Source: Aurelia coerulea
Taxonomy: Eukaryota > Cnidaria > Scyphozoa > Semaeostomeae > Ulmaridae
Assembly: GCA_039566865.1 (NCBI GenBank)
Contig: CM076955.1
Coordinates: 7,318,501-7,382,500 of the forward strand
Length of the DNA stretch: 64,000 nt
Direction of reading: 5' to 3'
This document shows, in pieces, positions 1 through 10,293 of the stretch. The translations under genes were made by a program, and so were the position numbers. Under the pieces are notes generated by a model. It was not told where the DNA came from and ran no database searches. It was given only the letters and a program-made list of their open reading frames with translations. Within the stretch, counting starts at the first letter, position 1, and each line of letters opens with the position of its first letter.

Positions 1-395
1 GATATGCTGCGCTCTGTCACTCTAGTTTTGATCGATATTGTATTTATCTAACATGTATCAGTTCTGTGCCAAATATTGCCAAATGCTGCTCAGTCTGGCA
101 TCACTTGCGGAATTTCTAAAATATGTATTGGCTGAAATATTGCATCTATAGCTCTGAACAGAACTCAAAGACTTTCAAAATTGCTGAAATCCTCGCTAAA
201 ACATTTGTAAACTTTCTGTCCCAAAACAGTGACAAAGGAGAGGCTACTACCTGAGAATACTTAGATACAATGGGCAAAACTTAACTGAAATTAGCTGTTA
301 TCCCCAAGCTCCTTGAATCCTCAAAGACAAGTTAACTGTTCGTTGTTCTTAAGCAAAGAAGATGCAGATATTTGAATGAGGTTTTCGGCCTTCTT
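1..395. other. Unassigned stretch downstream of the predicted last host exon
   Basis: No repeat or strong reading frame recognised. On the minus strand a 34-nt stretch around 249-282 has an AG acceptor and a GTAGTA donor. A further frame ending in a stop near 62 follows another AG. Their phases fit each other but not the last host exon, so they are not called as exons. Confidence 0.3.
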
Positions 396-570
396 CTAAA
401 AGGTTTTTGGAAGGGACCATTTGCAAGTAATAATGGCGTATAGAATTTTTTGAATTATGGTACAGAAATCACATTTGATTATCACGGCAAGGCGATACTG
501 CAAATGATAAAATATAGATTCAAATTTTGAAATGCCTCTCATGCTATTCTCAGACAAAGGTAGAAAGTTT
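396..570 (-). CDS. Host gene, candidate terminal exon (exon 10 of the chain)
   Basis: Minus-strand frame opening directly after an acceptor (ATTTTAG at 571-577) and running 58 codons to a TAG at 396-398. It needs two bases from the previous exon, and the exon at 5724-5770 supplies exactly two. The encoded tail contains a hydrophobic run (about residues 26-50) with three cysteines, possibly a membrane segment. The protein family is not recognised. The acceptor's pyrimidine tract is weak and no AATAAA is seen on the minus strand downstream, so this is the least secure link of the chain; the true last exon could lie outside the window. Confidence 0.35.
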
Positions 571-934
571 CTAAAATATTGTTTGCAATGGCTTGTCACA
601 CATTGAAATAGCCTACTAGCATGAAACTTGGTTGAGCACTTTAATTATGCTATAAAAGCTGGGAAACTTTCAGTTTAAGTGGAAATCTAATCTTTTCAGT
701 ATATGGAATGCCCTATCTTCATGCCAGGCTCTAAATTTACAAAATCTTTATGCTCTTTGAAGCGGTACTTTCAGCTCCAAGGGGACGGCTCACTGTTGGT
801 AGGTGACGGCGGGTCAGACACATTTCTGATTTGAGAAACATTGTTTGGTATCCCTGTCGTTACGCTATTTTGTGCATAATGAGTATATTTTGGGGTAACT
901 TTAAGATATTTAAAGAGACACAATCGCAAAATTT

Positions 935-1248
935 TTGATGTCGGAAAATCTCAACGAGATTCTTCATGCATAAAGAAGAGACCTTGTACATTCTGAAAAT
1001 ATATTTAGTAGTTTCGTACGACTTCTAGAAGTATCATGAAACGGTAAAACGAAAGGAAAAACAACGTATTTGTACACACACTTTTTTGCGGCACGTGCGC
1101 ATAAACAATGGAAAGACAAATAGACAAATTTTCGCCTTGCAAGTTTCTTTTCATAAATCTCGGTCAATTAAATTTTCGGTTTTGTGTATCTAATATATTT
1201 TCAGAATGTACATTATGCATGAGGAATCTCGTTTAGATTTTCAGACAC
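935..1248. repeat. Short inverted repeat (MITE-like hairpin)
   Basis: Two arms of about 65 bp (935-1002 and 1187-1248) are reverse complements with few mismatches and enclose about 185 bp. A shared stretch is CATTCTGAAAATATATT and its complement. No coding capacity. The flanks do not show an unambiguous target duplication, so the transposon family is unknown. Confidence 0.6.
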
Positions 1249-1461
1249 AAAGCATTTGTGATTGTGTTTTTTTCATTTCATTTTAAAATTGTTTACCCAG
1301 GGTACAAATTCAGTATAAATACTGTTTTACAATTGGCCCTGCAAAAAATTACTTACAAAATTAAAGAATTATATACTACAAAATTTACAATAAAAAGAGC
1401 GGAATACGTCAAAATTAAAGATATATTAATTTACAGCGATACACCTCCATATATAAAAGGT

Positions 1462-4323
1462 TTATTTTTCATTGATTTTGGACTTGAAGGCATTGATTGA
1501 GGGAGCCATCTTTGTATCCAAATCAAGACTGTTCCAGAGACTGGCCCCACGATAAGCAAAGGATTTTTGGCCATTGCCAGTTCTCAACATGGGTATTGCA
1601 AGGTTTGTTTTAGAGTTTCTTAACTCTCTTGGATGTACATCGGACAATCTCACGAAGAGATCGCTAAGATATTGAGGTGCAAGAGAGTTAAGAGATTCGT
1701 AAACCATAGAACCTGTTTCTTTATTTATCAGCTTTTGTACAGATGGCCAACCAAGTCTCTGGAGCAAAGGAGCTGCAGATGCATCGAAAGGGCTATTTGT
1801 TACTATTCTGGCTGCTTTATTCTGTAATTTTTGAAGCACGTCTAGCTTTGAAGCACCACAAGAGCCCCAGACAGAACAACAGTAGCTGAAATGTGGCTCC
1901 GTGATGCTTCTATATAAATTTATCAAAGTGTCAGTTTGAACAAAATTTTTTGCATACTTCAATAGGCCAATAGCTCTGGAGATCTTCTTTTGAACCGCGC
2001 TTATATGACTTTCCCAGGTAAGGCAATTATCAATCATGACCCCGAGGTATTTTGTTTCGTTTACCAGGTTGATTTCCTCGCCCCCTACTTTGAAAGAAGG
2101 AAGTGTGCTAAGATTGTTTTTTAGTTTTTTAATTTTTGGCTTTGAACCAATTATCATAGCCTGGGTTTTAACAACATTAAGGGAAAGCTTATTGCCTTGT
2201 AGCCACCTTTCAATGTACGACAGCTCCTCGTTGAGTACTAGGTCCAGTTCCTCACTTTTATCAGAAGAATACGAAATTGCTGTGTCGTCGGCATACATGG
2301 TTGCCTTTGCTTTCTTTAGAGCAAATGGCAAGTCATTTATGTATAGTAGAAAAAGAAGAGGCCCTAGGCACGATCCCTGTGGCACTCCAATATCAATATT
2401 TTCAATGCTAGAAGTTGTGCCATTGACTCTGCAGTACTGCTTCCGATTATCAAGATAAGAACTGAACCATTTGTGCGCAAGTCCAGTAATTCCATAAAAT
2501 TGCATTTTATCTAAGAGTATTTGATGGTCAACCGTGTCGAATGCTTTCTTGAGATCTATAAAAATCATCGCAGTATACTTCCCACTGTCTATGTCAATGT
2601 ACCAATCACTAGTTCCTTTTAGCAGACATGTCACAACCGAATGCAGAGAACGAAATCCTGACTGGTGAGACGTTAGATACTTGTGCTTATCTAGGTACTG
2701 GTATAACTGATCATATATAACCTTTTCGAAGAGTCTTGAAACGACCGGTAGAACAGAAATAGGCCTGTAATTTGAACGGTCATCAGGCTTGCCTCCTTTG
2801 AAAATAGGGGCCACACGGGCTATTTTCCAACTTTCTGGAAAAGCCCCCGAAAATATGGAAAAGTTAAAAATATCACAGATGGAATTACAAATCACGGGGA
2901 ATGCAATTTTAAGGAAGTTACTCGCAATGCCATCTGATCCAAACCCAAGTGATTTTTTCATTTTACCCAGAGCTCTATTAATAGTAGTTATATCTACATG
3001 ATGAAATTTAAATTCAGTCGGTTGCTCAGTGGATTCATTTATTTTGTACTCTCCACACAAAAGGGGGTTGGGTTGCTGTGGTATCTTAACACTAAGATTA
3101 CTTCCCACACTACAGAAAAACTCGTTCATAGACCTGGCGATACCTGAATTCTCACTAATTACCTTTCCATCAACATTAAGAGATCCAACGTTGGTTGTCT
3201 TCGATCGTTTATTTAGTAAGAGATTGAGCGTTTTCCAAGTTTCTTTAAGATTTCCTTTTTCAAGGGCGATCTTTTTGGAGAAGTATTCCCGTTTCAAACT
3301 TTTGTTTAGATTATTGACTCGGTTACGAACGTGTCGGTATGAGGCCATTAAAATTGAAGAATTATTCTTGATGGCCAGGCTCTTAAGTTTATCCCTTGTA
3401 CAAGCAAGGGCTTTAAATTCCTTAGTCAACCATGGGGAGTACTTATCAGAAACTTTAAATTCTGTTAGTGGGGCGTGTTTTTCAATAACCAAAGAGAGTA
3501 GATATGACCACTTGTTGACTGCCTCATTAATATCTTTACTTGAACTGACGATATTGTCCCAGTCAATCTGACCTAGATCCGACAAAAAATTGTCACTGTT
3601 GAAATTTTTCAACTTTCTAGTGGATATAGTTTTACGTTGTCGTTTTGTGGAGCCCATAAATTTCCTAGTTACATAAACAAGATAGTGATCGCTTAAAGTA
3701 ATATTAAAGACGCCAGATGCAACCACGTTTTCAGGCTTGTTTGTGGCTATGTGGTCAATAAGCGTTGATGTAGCTAACGTCACTCTTGTAGGCTCACCTA
3801 TCATTTGCGTTAGGCCAAACAAATCATAGATCTCAACTAAGTGTGCAGTATTATTGAGTGAGCTACTGTACTCATCAGCTACCTTTAACGAGAAGTCACA
3901 GTTGGTATCACCCAGGATAATCATTTCTTTGTTTTCTCTATCGAAAAATTCTAAATTTCCTTCCAGTTTTTTGAAGGACTCAACAGGGGCAGATGGAGGT
4001 CGGTACCAGGCGAATATTAGAAAATTCCTGGCTCTTACAGGTTCAATTTCTATGCAAACCAATTCGAGAGACTTTTTAGGTATGTCCGTTCGTCTATTGT
4101 GTTTTAAAGAATTGCGCACATACACAGCAACTCCACCCCCATTCCTGTTTCTGTCCTCCCTGTGTAGAGTGTAACCCTCAATCTCGAGCAAGTTATCGGT
4201 GATTTCACTATCAAGCTTAGTTTCATTCACTGCCAGGATGTGGATTCCTTTTTCATGAACTAAGCATTTTATTTCATCTAGATGTAATTGTAAACTATTA
4301 ACATTTAAAGAAGCAATCACCAT
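1462..4323 (-). CDS. LINE ORF2: endonuclease-reverse transcriptase
   Basis: An intact 953-codon frame counted from the first ATG (4321-4323). The frame stays open about 52 codons further upstream, to 4479, but only with a GTG start. Order of domains: an APE-type endonuclease in about the first 230 residues (LNVNSLQLHLDEI, NETKLDS, GGGVAVYVR, LGDTNCDF, SDHYLVYV), then reverse transcriptase (NYRPISVLP, FIDLKKAFDTVDH, GVPQGSCLGPLLF and the catalytic YADD at about residue 677 from the ATG). A typical CR1-type C-terminal region with RGASLWNSL near the end follows. It would nick target DNA and copy its own RNA at the cut. All key motifs are present and I see no stop or frameshift, so it may be active or only recently silenced. 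The clade within CR1/jockey is an inference. Confidence 0.92.
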   Translation of the reverse strand: MVIASLNVNSLQLHLDEIKCLVHEKGIHILAVNETKLDSEITDNLLEIEGYTLHREDRNRNGGGVAVYVRNSLKHNRRTDIPKKSLELVCIEIEPVRARNFLIFAWYRPPSAPVESFKKLEGNLEFFDRENKEMIILGDTNCDFSLKVADEYSSSLNNTAHLVEIYDLFGLTQMIGEPTRVTLATSTLIDHIATNKPENVVASGVFNITLSDHYLVYVTRKFMGSTKRQRKTISTRKLKNFNSDNFLSDLGQIDWDNIVSSSKDINEAVNKWSYLLSLVIEKHAPLTEFKVSDKYSPWLTKEFKALACTRDKLKSLAIKNNSSILMASYRHVRNRVNNLNKSLKREYFSKKIALEKGNLKETWKTLNLLLNKRSKTTNVGSLNVDGKVISENSGIARSMNEFFCSVGSNLSVKIPQQPNPLLCGEYKINESTEQPTEFKFHHVDITTINRALGKMKKSLGFGSDGIASNFLKIAFPVICNSICDIFNFSIFSGAFPESWKIARVAPIFKGGKPDDRSNYRPISVLPVVSRLFEKVIYDQLYQYLDKHKYLTSHQSGFRSLHSVVTCLLKGTSDWYIDIDSGKYTAMIFIDLKKAFDTVDHQILLDKMQFYGITGLAHKWFSSYLDNRKQYCRVNGTTSSIENIDIGVPQGSCLGPLLFLLYINDLPFALKKAKATMYADDTAISYSSDKSEELDLVLNEELSYIERWLQGNKLSLNVVKTQAMIIGSKPKIKKLKNNLSTLPSFKVGGEEINLVNETKYLGVMIDNCLTWESHISAVQKKISRAIGLLKYAKNFVQTDTLINLYRSITEPHFSYCCSVWGSCGASKLDVLQKLQNKAARIVTNSPFDASAAPLLQRLGWPSVQKLINKETGSMVYESLNSLAPQYLSDLFVRLSDVHPRELRNSKTNLAIPMLRTGNGQKSFAYRGASLWNSLDLDTKMAPSINAFKSKINEK

Positions 4324-4475
4324 TCCCTTGCGGTGACCAAGACGTTGCACTCCAACAGGGATTTTACTAGTATCAGTAGGACTTTTATGAGCAATTGAGT
4401 GTCTCTTTAATATGGCGAGTGCTAAGCTGAGCTTTTCTCCGAAATAACATGTGTCCCCCTTATGGGAGTCAGCCT

Positions 4476-4688
4476 TCACTCACCTTCTAAAGGAGTTGTA
4501 GCCGGTGGTGTAATGAACAGATTTTGCGACCAGAGCAGTGTCAGGCGAAAATGTTTTGATCTCAGGTGGAGCCAAAACATTTGATTGTCACGACAAGGGG
4601 TCGCAGACTCGATTAGGCCTTCTCTACTTCTGCGATCCCAGCTCTTGGCACTGAAAAGCCCCAACTCCACCTCCATCTCAACCACCAC
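4476..4688 (-). CDS. Small upstream frame of the LINE (possible ORF1 remnant or leader)
   Basis: A 70-codon frame directly upstream of the LINE ORF2, overlapping its extended frame by 4 nt. It carries no recognisable ORF1 domain (no esterase, coiled coil or zinc knuckle). Its last codons form AAG followed by GTGAGT, a perfect splice-donor match. The frame may therefore just be leader sequence, either part of the 5' region or a captured exon edge. Short and without a family match, so coding status is doubtful. Confidence 0.25.
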   Translation of the reverse strand: MVVEMEVELGLFSAKSWDRRSREGLIESATPCRDNQMFWLHLRSKHFRLTLLWSQNLFITPPATTPLEGE

Positions 4689-4819
4689 TTTGATTCATGA
4701 ATGTGAAGAAGTCAGGTAAAAGCGCTCATTGCAATTTTTATTGCTCGAGATGGCATCCCCACGGGAATACTCTAAGATAGGGGTGCACGGCTCACTGTAT
4801 TGGTTTATTGGGTCTAAGA

Positions 4820-5711
4820 TTAACCCTATTTTAACCGGGGGGGGGCGTTTTTCGCCCCCCCTATCGGATTTTTTTTAATAGCTCCCAAACGATGCCACCT
4901 ACAATGCTGAAACTTCTTGACTTTTCCTAAAATTTAGTTGGCAATCAGAAAATAGAGATTTCAATACCTATTGTTTGACCATGTGACCACCACATGCCCA
5001 TATTTGGAGAGTGGTCACAAAGAAATTCTTTAAAATGGCTCTAATTTCTTTCTTTGTTACTAAATCTCAACAATATATATACCATTCGATTCGTCTCGAT
5101 GAGTACTTTCATTTGATATATAATTTATTCATATTCGCGGACATCAGCAGTTTATTATTTCTATGACGTCATCAATCTTTATGACATCATATTCCTAATG
5201 AATGAGTAATTTTTCATGCAAAACTGATGGAATTACCTCAAATATCGATGAAGGTACTTGATTTCACCAATAATATGCGAAATTAATGGTTTTTAATCAT
5301 AATTATTGAGTTAACAATTTTGCATTGAATAAAATTTTCATTATTTAGTTAGTTAATTTATTAGAAACCACAAATATCCGTATGAAACCATATGAAACTA
5401 CAAATTAATGATATCAAGCAGGTATTTGGATGGTTTATTGCCAATTTCATCTAGCTATTTGCTAATAATGGGCCCTTTTCTGCTAATAGCTCGATTTTCT
5501 CAAAATTTGCATTGTTTTTGGTTGCCTAGCAACCAATCACGTGACTATTGATTGATTGGTGCTATTTTTAGATTCTCCATTGTTCAATTATGACACAGTG
5601 CAAGTTTCATTGTCATAGCTGTTATACTTGTGGAGAAAAACAGGGGGGGCGAAAAACGCCCCCCCCCCGGTAGAAAATCACTTTTTTTTTACCCGGTTAA
5701 AATAGGGTTAA
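4820..5711. mobile_element. TTAA-flanked MITE, family A copy 1 (piggyBac-like)
   Basis: Bounded by TTAA at 4820-4823 and 5708-5711, with inverted termini beginning CCCTATTTTAACC (right end GGTTAAAATAGGG). Just inside each end is a hairpin: seven or more G then CG, a loop of five T (left) or five A (right), and the complement. No coding capacity. TTAA target and CCCT-type ends are the piggyBac signature; Kolobok also uses TTAA. A second copy is at 18887-19783. This copy stops 13 bp from the splice donor of the predicted host exon at 5724-5770. Confidence 0.87.
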
Positions 5712-5723
5712 GGCAAAGCATAC

Positions 5724-5770
5724 TTTTCTGTAAATGATTTGTACAGTTGTTCCTTTGGGTTCTTGAAATT
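5724..5770 (-). CDS. Host gene, candidate exon 9
   Basis: A 47-nt minus-strand exon candidate: acceptor CCAG before 5770, donor AAAA/GTATGC after 5724. It takes phase 0 from the preceding exon (8394-8448, which ends in phase 0) and leaves phase 2, which the candidate terminal exon at 396-570 accepts. It encodes a hydrophilic lysine-rich peptide (NFKNPKEQLYKSFTEK). Both splice sites are only moderate matches, so this call rests mainly on frame consistency and peptide character. Confidence 0.45.
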
Positions 5771-6768
5771 CTGGATTACCTTTTCGGGTCTCACATGTGG
5801 GAAAAGTAAACAAGAAAATAGGAAAAACATAATTTACAAACAAAATTGAAATCAAATAACGCTACTAAAATCAAAATACTTAGATATCCCAATAGATTAA
5901 GAGAAGTCTAATCCGTTAGGACACTTTTCCTCTGATTCAAGATACTGACTTCTCAACCTTTGAGTATATTTGATAAGAGCAAAACATTTGTTGATCTACC
6001 TTGTGCAGCAGGGGCGGACTGGCCAGTCGGGCTACCGGGCGATCGCCCGGTGGGCCCTCTCATGAATATCCAAAAATTAGTTTTGTTAGTTTGATTTTAC
6101 AATGAAAAACCAATTTAACTAGCTTGGTTGGGGCCCTCTTTATCAGCTGCTACACTAAGGCTCTCTCGGTGCCTGGCTTCGCCAGTTGTTATTCAAGGCA
6201 ATTTCTTTCATATAGCATTACTGAAGGGCACAGTTACTTATTCGGGGCCCCATGTGCACTTTGATGCCGTGAAAAATAGCGTCACATTCATGGGACGAAT
6301 ATCATTTTTGAGTTTGAATCTACCTCAATGGATACCAACGAAAAGAGTCTTTAGATAAAATCAAGATGGTGATGGATAGAAATAACACACAAGTAAATAA
6401 TACTTTAAGCAGCACTTCATTTTCCAACGCTATGAGGCCCTGCCCATATATACACGAAATACACCGAGCCAAGGGCCCACTAGTCCTAATAGTAAATGTA
6501 GCACTGTTGAGAACCCTTTTTCTGATGCACATGCGAAGTGTGACAGGATGCTTCTCTGCTATTGTTAAAAATAAAAAGCGTTGGCAGTGGGAGCAAGTTG
6601 GTCGAAAATGAGTTCAAGGCTTTAATACTTTTTAGCAAAGAGCAAAGAATATTAATGAAATTAATTGATGAATTTCACAGATATTTGTCGAGATAATTTC
6701 GGAGGCTTATTGACCTTTATTGGTGACAAAGTAGACTGTTGTAAACTTTACATTTGTTGTAAAGACAT

Positions 6769-7755
6769 ATACACGTATTTTTTTTATAAGAAACTAAGAA
6801 TTTGGGTCAGTACTGAAAGTTTCTTAAAATTATCAGATTTTGAGTACTCAGAGTTTCTTTCGAGTTTCTTAGAGGTTGAATAACAATCTTCATGTTCACT
6901 ACTTGTGCCCTCTTGAACATTTCAAAACAATGTTTTTAAGCCTTTCCAATGTTTAGACATTACTCAAGTACCTTACGAGTAATATGATACAGGAAACAAG
7001 TGAAAGGAAAGTAAAAATATGTCAAGGATTTCCTTTATGAAAGTAAATAGTTTCTTAACTTATACCGGGTGAGCCAGAAAAAAGTTCCCACTTTCTAAAA
7101 TTCGTAGCACCACAAGTACTTCATGGATTTGAATGATTCAAATTCTAGTTGAAAGCCATAAGATCGAAGTATTTTTGAGATTGTTCTCGTCTTCTTACGA
7201 GAACTGCAAATATAAGTAAATCCAACTTTACAAAAATTTCATGGCTGCAAAATGACGGAAAAGGCCTAAAACACTTGATCAAATCGTTAGGACTCTCCTC
7301 ACGCAGAACAATACGCACATGCGTTCCACCTCTCTCAAGCGTTACAAGAAATTGATTCTCAAACAGATACTAAAGATTTTCAATCCCATGGCAATAGATG
7401 TGCAGACGATATCTCTCACCAATGAGAAATTGCATTTTCTCTGTTGTTCTGAGCGAGGAGTCCTTTACGATTTGATCAAGCATTTTAGGCCTTTTTCAGT
7501 CATTTTGCAACCATCCAGTTTTTGTAAGCTTAAATTTAGCACGAGAAAAATCACAAAAATACTTCGATCTTTTGGCTGTCAAGCAAATATTGATTCACTC
7601 CAATCCATTTAGTACTCTTGATGCTATGATTTTCAAAAGTGGGAACTTTTTTCTGGCTCACCCGGTATTCTCCCAGTACTGGAGTTTCTTAATTTTTTGG
7701 CGATCTGAGAGTTGAGTTTCTTATAGGCAGTTTCTTATAAAAAAATACGTGTATT
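6769..7755. mobile_element. MITE with TAAGAAAC termini (family T), copy 1
   Basis: Inverted termini ATACACGTATTT with TATAAGAAAC at both ends (6769-6796 and 7730-7755). Internally TTTCTTA/TAAGAAA boxes recur several times. Other members: 26072-26493, 36400-36757, 37179-37575 and 58571-58959. This copy is longer because a mariner MITE (7063-7667) sits inside it. Superfamily unknown; target duplication not determined. Confidence 0.7.
7063..7667. mobile_element. mariner-type MITE (family M1), copy 1
   Basis: Starts CCGGGTGAGCCAGAAAAAAG and ends with its complement, flanked by TA on both sides (7063-7064, 7666-7667). TIRs are about 30 bp. It has no transposase. Related copies start at 40860 and 55768. 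The paralogous element at 37179-37575 carries the matching empty TA site, which proves the borders. Confidence 0.88.
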
Positions 7756-8393
7756 TGTCGTACATCTTTTTCCAGTCATCCTCGTCAAGGATTGCCAGAC
7801 TCTCTGGCGGTGCTGTGGCAAGAATTGAGGTGGGAAATTCGTCCAATCCTGTCAAGAGAGGATTGAGGGATAGGTTAGGTAGCTAGATTGGGCTTTGATG
7901 GCAAAAAGGTCATTCCCTTACGAAAAAGGGCATTTCTGGAGAAAAATGATCTGGTCACTGCAAATTTTCGGCTGGCGCCGCCACTGACTGACAGGAGCTT
8001 ATTTTTTACGGACTGGAATTTGTTTGATTTGGATCTTTTTAACTGAGCATTTGAACGATTTCTGAGGAGCTCTCCGATAATATTACAGACATTTATTAAT
8101 TGTGCAAAGATTCTACTGAGATAGAAATAGCGATATAAAGTGCCGTTTGTTATTTCTCCAATTGAATCGCTGAAAATATTTGCAATACCTTTTAAGCCAA
8201 TCTAGAGGGCTTGACCACAAAACATTTTTGCTGTCCGGGTAAGTATTCGTAGACCCCATAATTTCTATGCTTGTTTCGCTCACCTGCGGTACTATTGGGG
8301 CCCTTTTCCTAACAAAATGGCCCGGGCCCTAATTTTGCAGCCAGTCCGCCCCTGATGTGCTAGAAATTATTTGTTTGGGTTGATGCTTTGTAC

Positions 8394-8448
8394 CTTGGCC
8401 TGAGCGCCCCTATCCGAAATATATCCGAGTACTGGGATGACAGCGGTA
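8394..8448 (-). CDS. Host gene, exon 8
   Basis: A 55-nt minus-strand exon with a very good acceptor (long pyrimidine tract ending TTGCTTCAG before 8448) and donor CAAG/GTACAA. It enters in phase 2, exactly what exon 8625-8707 leaves, and exits in phase 0. The joined peptide runs GFITG then TAVIPVLGYISDRGAQAK, an uncharged hydrophobic stretch followed by a polar tail. The intron to exon 7 is only 176 bp (8449-8624), a normal size for an invertebrate gene. Family not recognised. Confidence 0.68.
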
Positions 8449-8624
8449 CTGAAGCAAGATTGTGATTGGCATAAAGGCAGAAAAGCAGTATAAAATCGCT
8501 AATTGCTTACTTTTCTCGCATAGCATCTTTTAAGTCCAAAGAAAGCCAAATAAGAGATTTTGAATTTTGACTGTACTTCTCATTTGATGTTGCAGGATTT
8601 TGAAATAGAAATAGAGATACGCAC

Positions 8625-8707
8625 CCAGTAATAAATCCAAATAACTGAGGATCGTCGTCTCCTAGTCCACATGAAGATGTCTCTGTGTATGAATATTTTG
8701 CAATCGT
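8625..8707 (-). CDS. Host gene, exon 7
   Basis: An 83-nt minus-strand exon: acceptor TTTCTACTTTCTAG before 8707, donor CTGG/GTGCGT after 8625. Phase 0 in, phase 2 out. The frame is open, with a well-formed peptide (SSCGLGDDDPQLFGF in its second half). It is followed after 176 bp by exon 8, whose phase matches. Upstream the next candidate in phase is at 26572-26649, across an 18-kb transposon-filled intron; further exons could hide there. Protein function unknown. Confidence 0.7.
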
Positions 8708-9176
8708 CTAGAAAGTAGAAAGTCAAGTTATTGAAAACTGTTGATAAGAGTTTAGGATCGTTTGAGAACTAGAGTGATATCACCCTTTAGGCTCTCTGAA
8801 TAAGAAATGTTCATGGAAAAACCACGCAGCTAGGCTATATCTCCAACCAGTGAAGTAAAACATAAGATCAAGTCAAGTTTTTTCACAAACTCTACAGATT
8901 GATTTAAGACCATTTCATAAATGGGGGCAAAACGTCATTTTCTTCCAATGTCGCCCGTTATGGATGACGGAAAAACAAGTTACACTAAGCCGTGGTGAAA
9001 ACAGTTATACCAAAAACTGTTTTTATCACTGTTATTTATTTGTCACTGAGTATCTTTCAGGAAATAAGACTTAACATAAATTTCGACTTGTGTGTGGCAT
9101 TGAAATGATTGCTTCGAATTGCTGCAAATCTTGCCTTATCCCTTGTGTGTGTAAAATTGAGTTTTGGCGTATATCT
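8708..9176. other. Intron sequence, nothing recognised
   Basis: Between host exon 7 and the outer end of the TTAA element at 9177. No reading frame, repeat pair or RNA gene seen. Confidence 0.4.
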
Positions 9177-9627
9177 TTAACCCTATCAGGCCTAGGGTAC
9201 TTGATGCTCTAGGAAGACTATGGGGGGGGGGCTCATTCAGCCCCCCTGTTTTATTTCCATTCTGAACGATGTAGAGCCTTGAAACTTGGCATGTGCATAG
9301 AACATCATGAGCTGAACCCAAAAATGAGATCTATTTTTAGTTATGTCTCGTGACGTGCTCATGGCGTCACAATATAGAATTTTCAAAGTTAACAGGGTTC
9401 AGTACTAAAAATTTTAAATCGTTGATTGTGAGAAAACGAAAGGCAATAAGTACATGGGTCCAATTTTAGTGTATTCTATGGTTGAAAAGCTTTTTTTTTG
9501 CAAAGAACAATTTTTAACAAGTGATGACGTCATCACACAGGAATTCGAAGAATGTGTATTCAAGTATCCAAGTATTCAATGTGTATTCTCAGCAAATTTA
9601 TAACTAATACATTTCAACTGGTGTAGT

Positions 9628-10293
9628 CAGTGGCGGAGCCACGGGAGGGTATGGGGGGGGGGGGTAAATACCCCCCCACTTTTTTGAAAATGTGGTAATT
9701 TAGATTCGTCCAAAAATGACATAAAAATGTTAAGGTAGGGGTAGGTCTGTGCTCAGTCTTTAATATCGCTTTCTTGGTCATCTAATGCTAAATATAATCT
9801 CATCATTCTGAAATCTTTGTGTGTCGTTTGTGATCGCATAGCAAAGTGAAGTTGATCAACACATACTTGCGTGCAAAAATGGGAGAAGAACGACTTGAGC
9901 AGTTGGTGCTCATTAGCAGTGAGCGGGATATCTCCAATTTGCTAGCAAGCCAAGAAAAGTCCCCTTTGAGCATTATCAACGTTGCAGCCTGCCTTCTTTA
10001 GACTACATACTTTGGGGAACTTGGGTTCAAGATCAATTGTATATTGCAGATACATTCTCATAAAACTCATTTTCAGTTTTACTATTTTCAATACTTGTTG
10101 TAAATTGTAATACAATTAAAAAGCCTTGCATCGAAGTTTCTCACATGCATATCAATGATTTCATCTGTCGTTTTCTATCTAGAAAAAGGGCGTATTACTT
10201 TCAAAAAGGGTTTCCCTAAAATATAAAGGGCGTGGTCCCAAAAAATTTTCCACTGTTTACCCCCCCACTTCACGGTGGCTGGCGCCGCCACTG
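9628..10293. mobile_element. hAT MITE
   Basis: Termini CAGTGGCGG and CCGCCACTG, flanked by a perfect 8-bp target duplication GGTGTAGT (9620-9627 and 10294-10301). This is diagnostic of hAT. Just inside the left end, a run of twelve G and TAAATA are followed by a run of C; inside the right end a run of seven C follows TTTAC. 666 bp, no coding frame. Confidence 0.92.

Larger units (their letters stand above)
1270..4690 (-). mobile_element. CR1/jockey-like LINE, close to full length
   Basis: A non-LTR retrotransposon in minus orientation, sitting in an intron of the host gene. The 3' end (low coordinates) is AT-rich and finishes in short AAATG-type units near 1274-1287, like the short-repeat tails of CR1 elements rather than a long poly(A). 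The body is one uninterrupted endonuclease-reverse transcriptase reading frame. The 5' end is somewhere near 4690-4810 and is not sharply defined. A 5'-truncated relative lies at 45.5-46.8 kb. Intactness implies a fairly recent insertion. Confidence 0.85.
6009..8354. mobile_element. hAT-type non-autonomous element with nested MITEs
   Basis: Outer inverted termini CAGGGGCGGACTGGC at 6009 and its complement ending at 8354, the well-known terminal type of many animal hAT elements. The 8-bp flanks (6001-6008 and 8355-8362) share a TGTGC core at 5 of 8 positions, a degenerate hAT-size target duplication. Next to the left end is a GGGCGATCGCCC-like palindrome. Most of the 2.3 kb is explained by a nested MITE (6769-7755) that itself holds a mariner MITE. 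No transposase frame is visible. It ends 40 bp from host exon 8394-8448. Confidence 0.75.
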
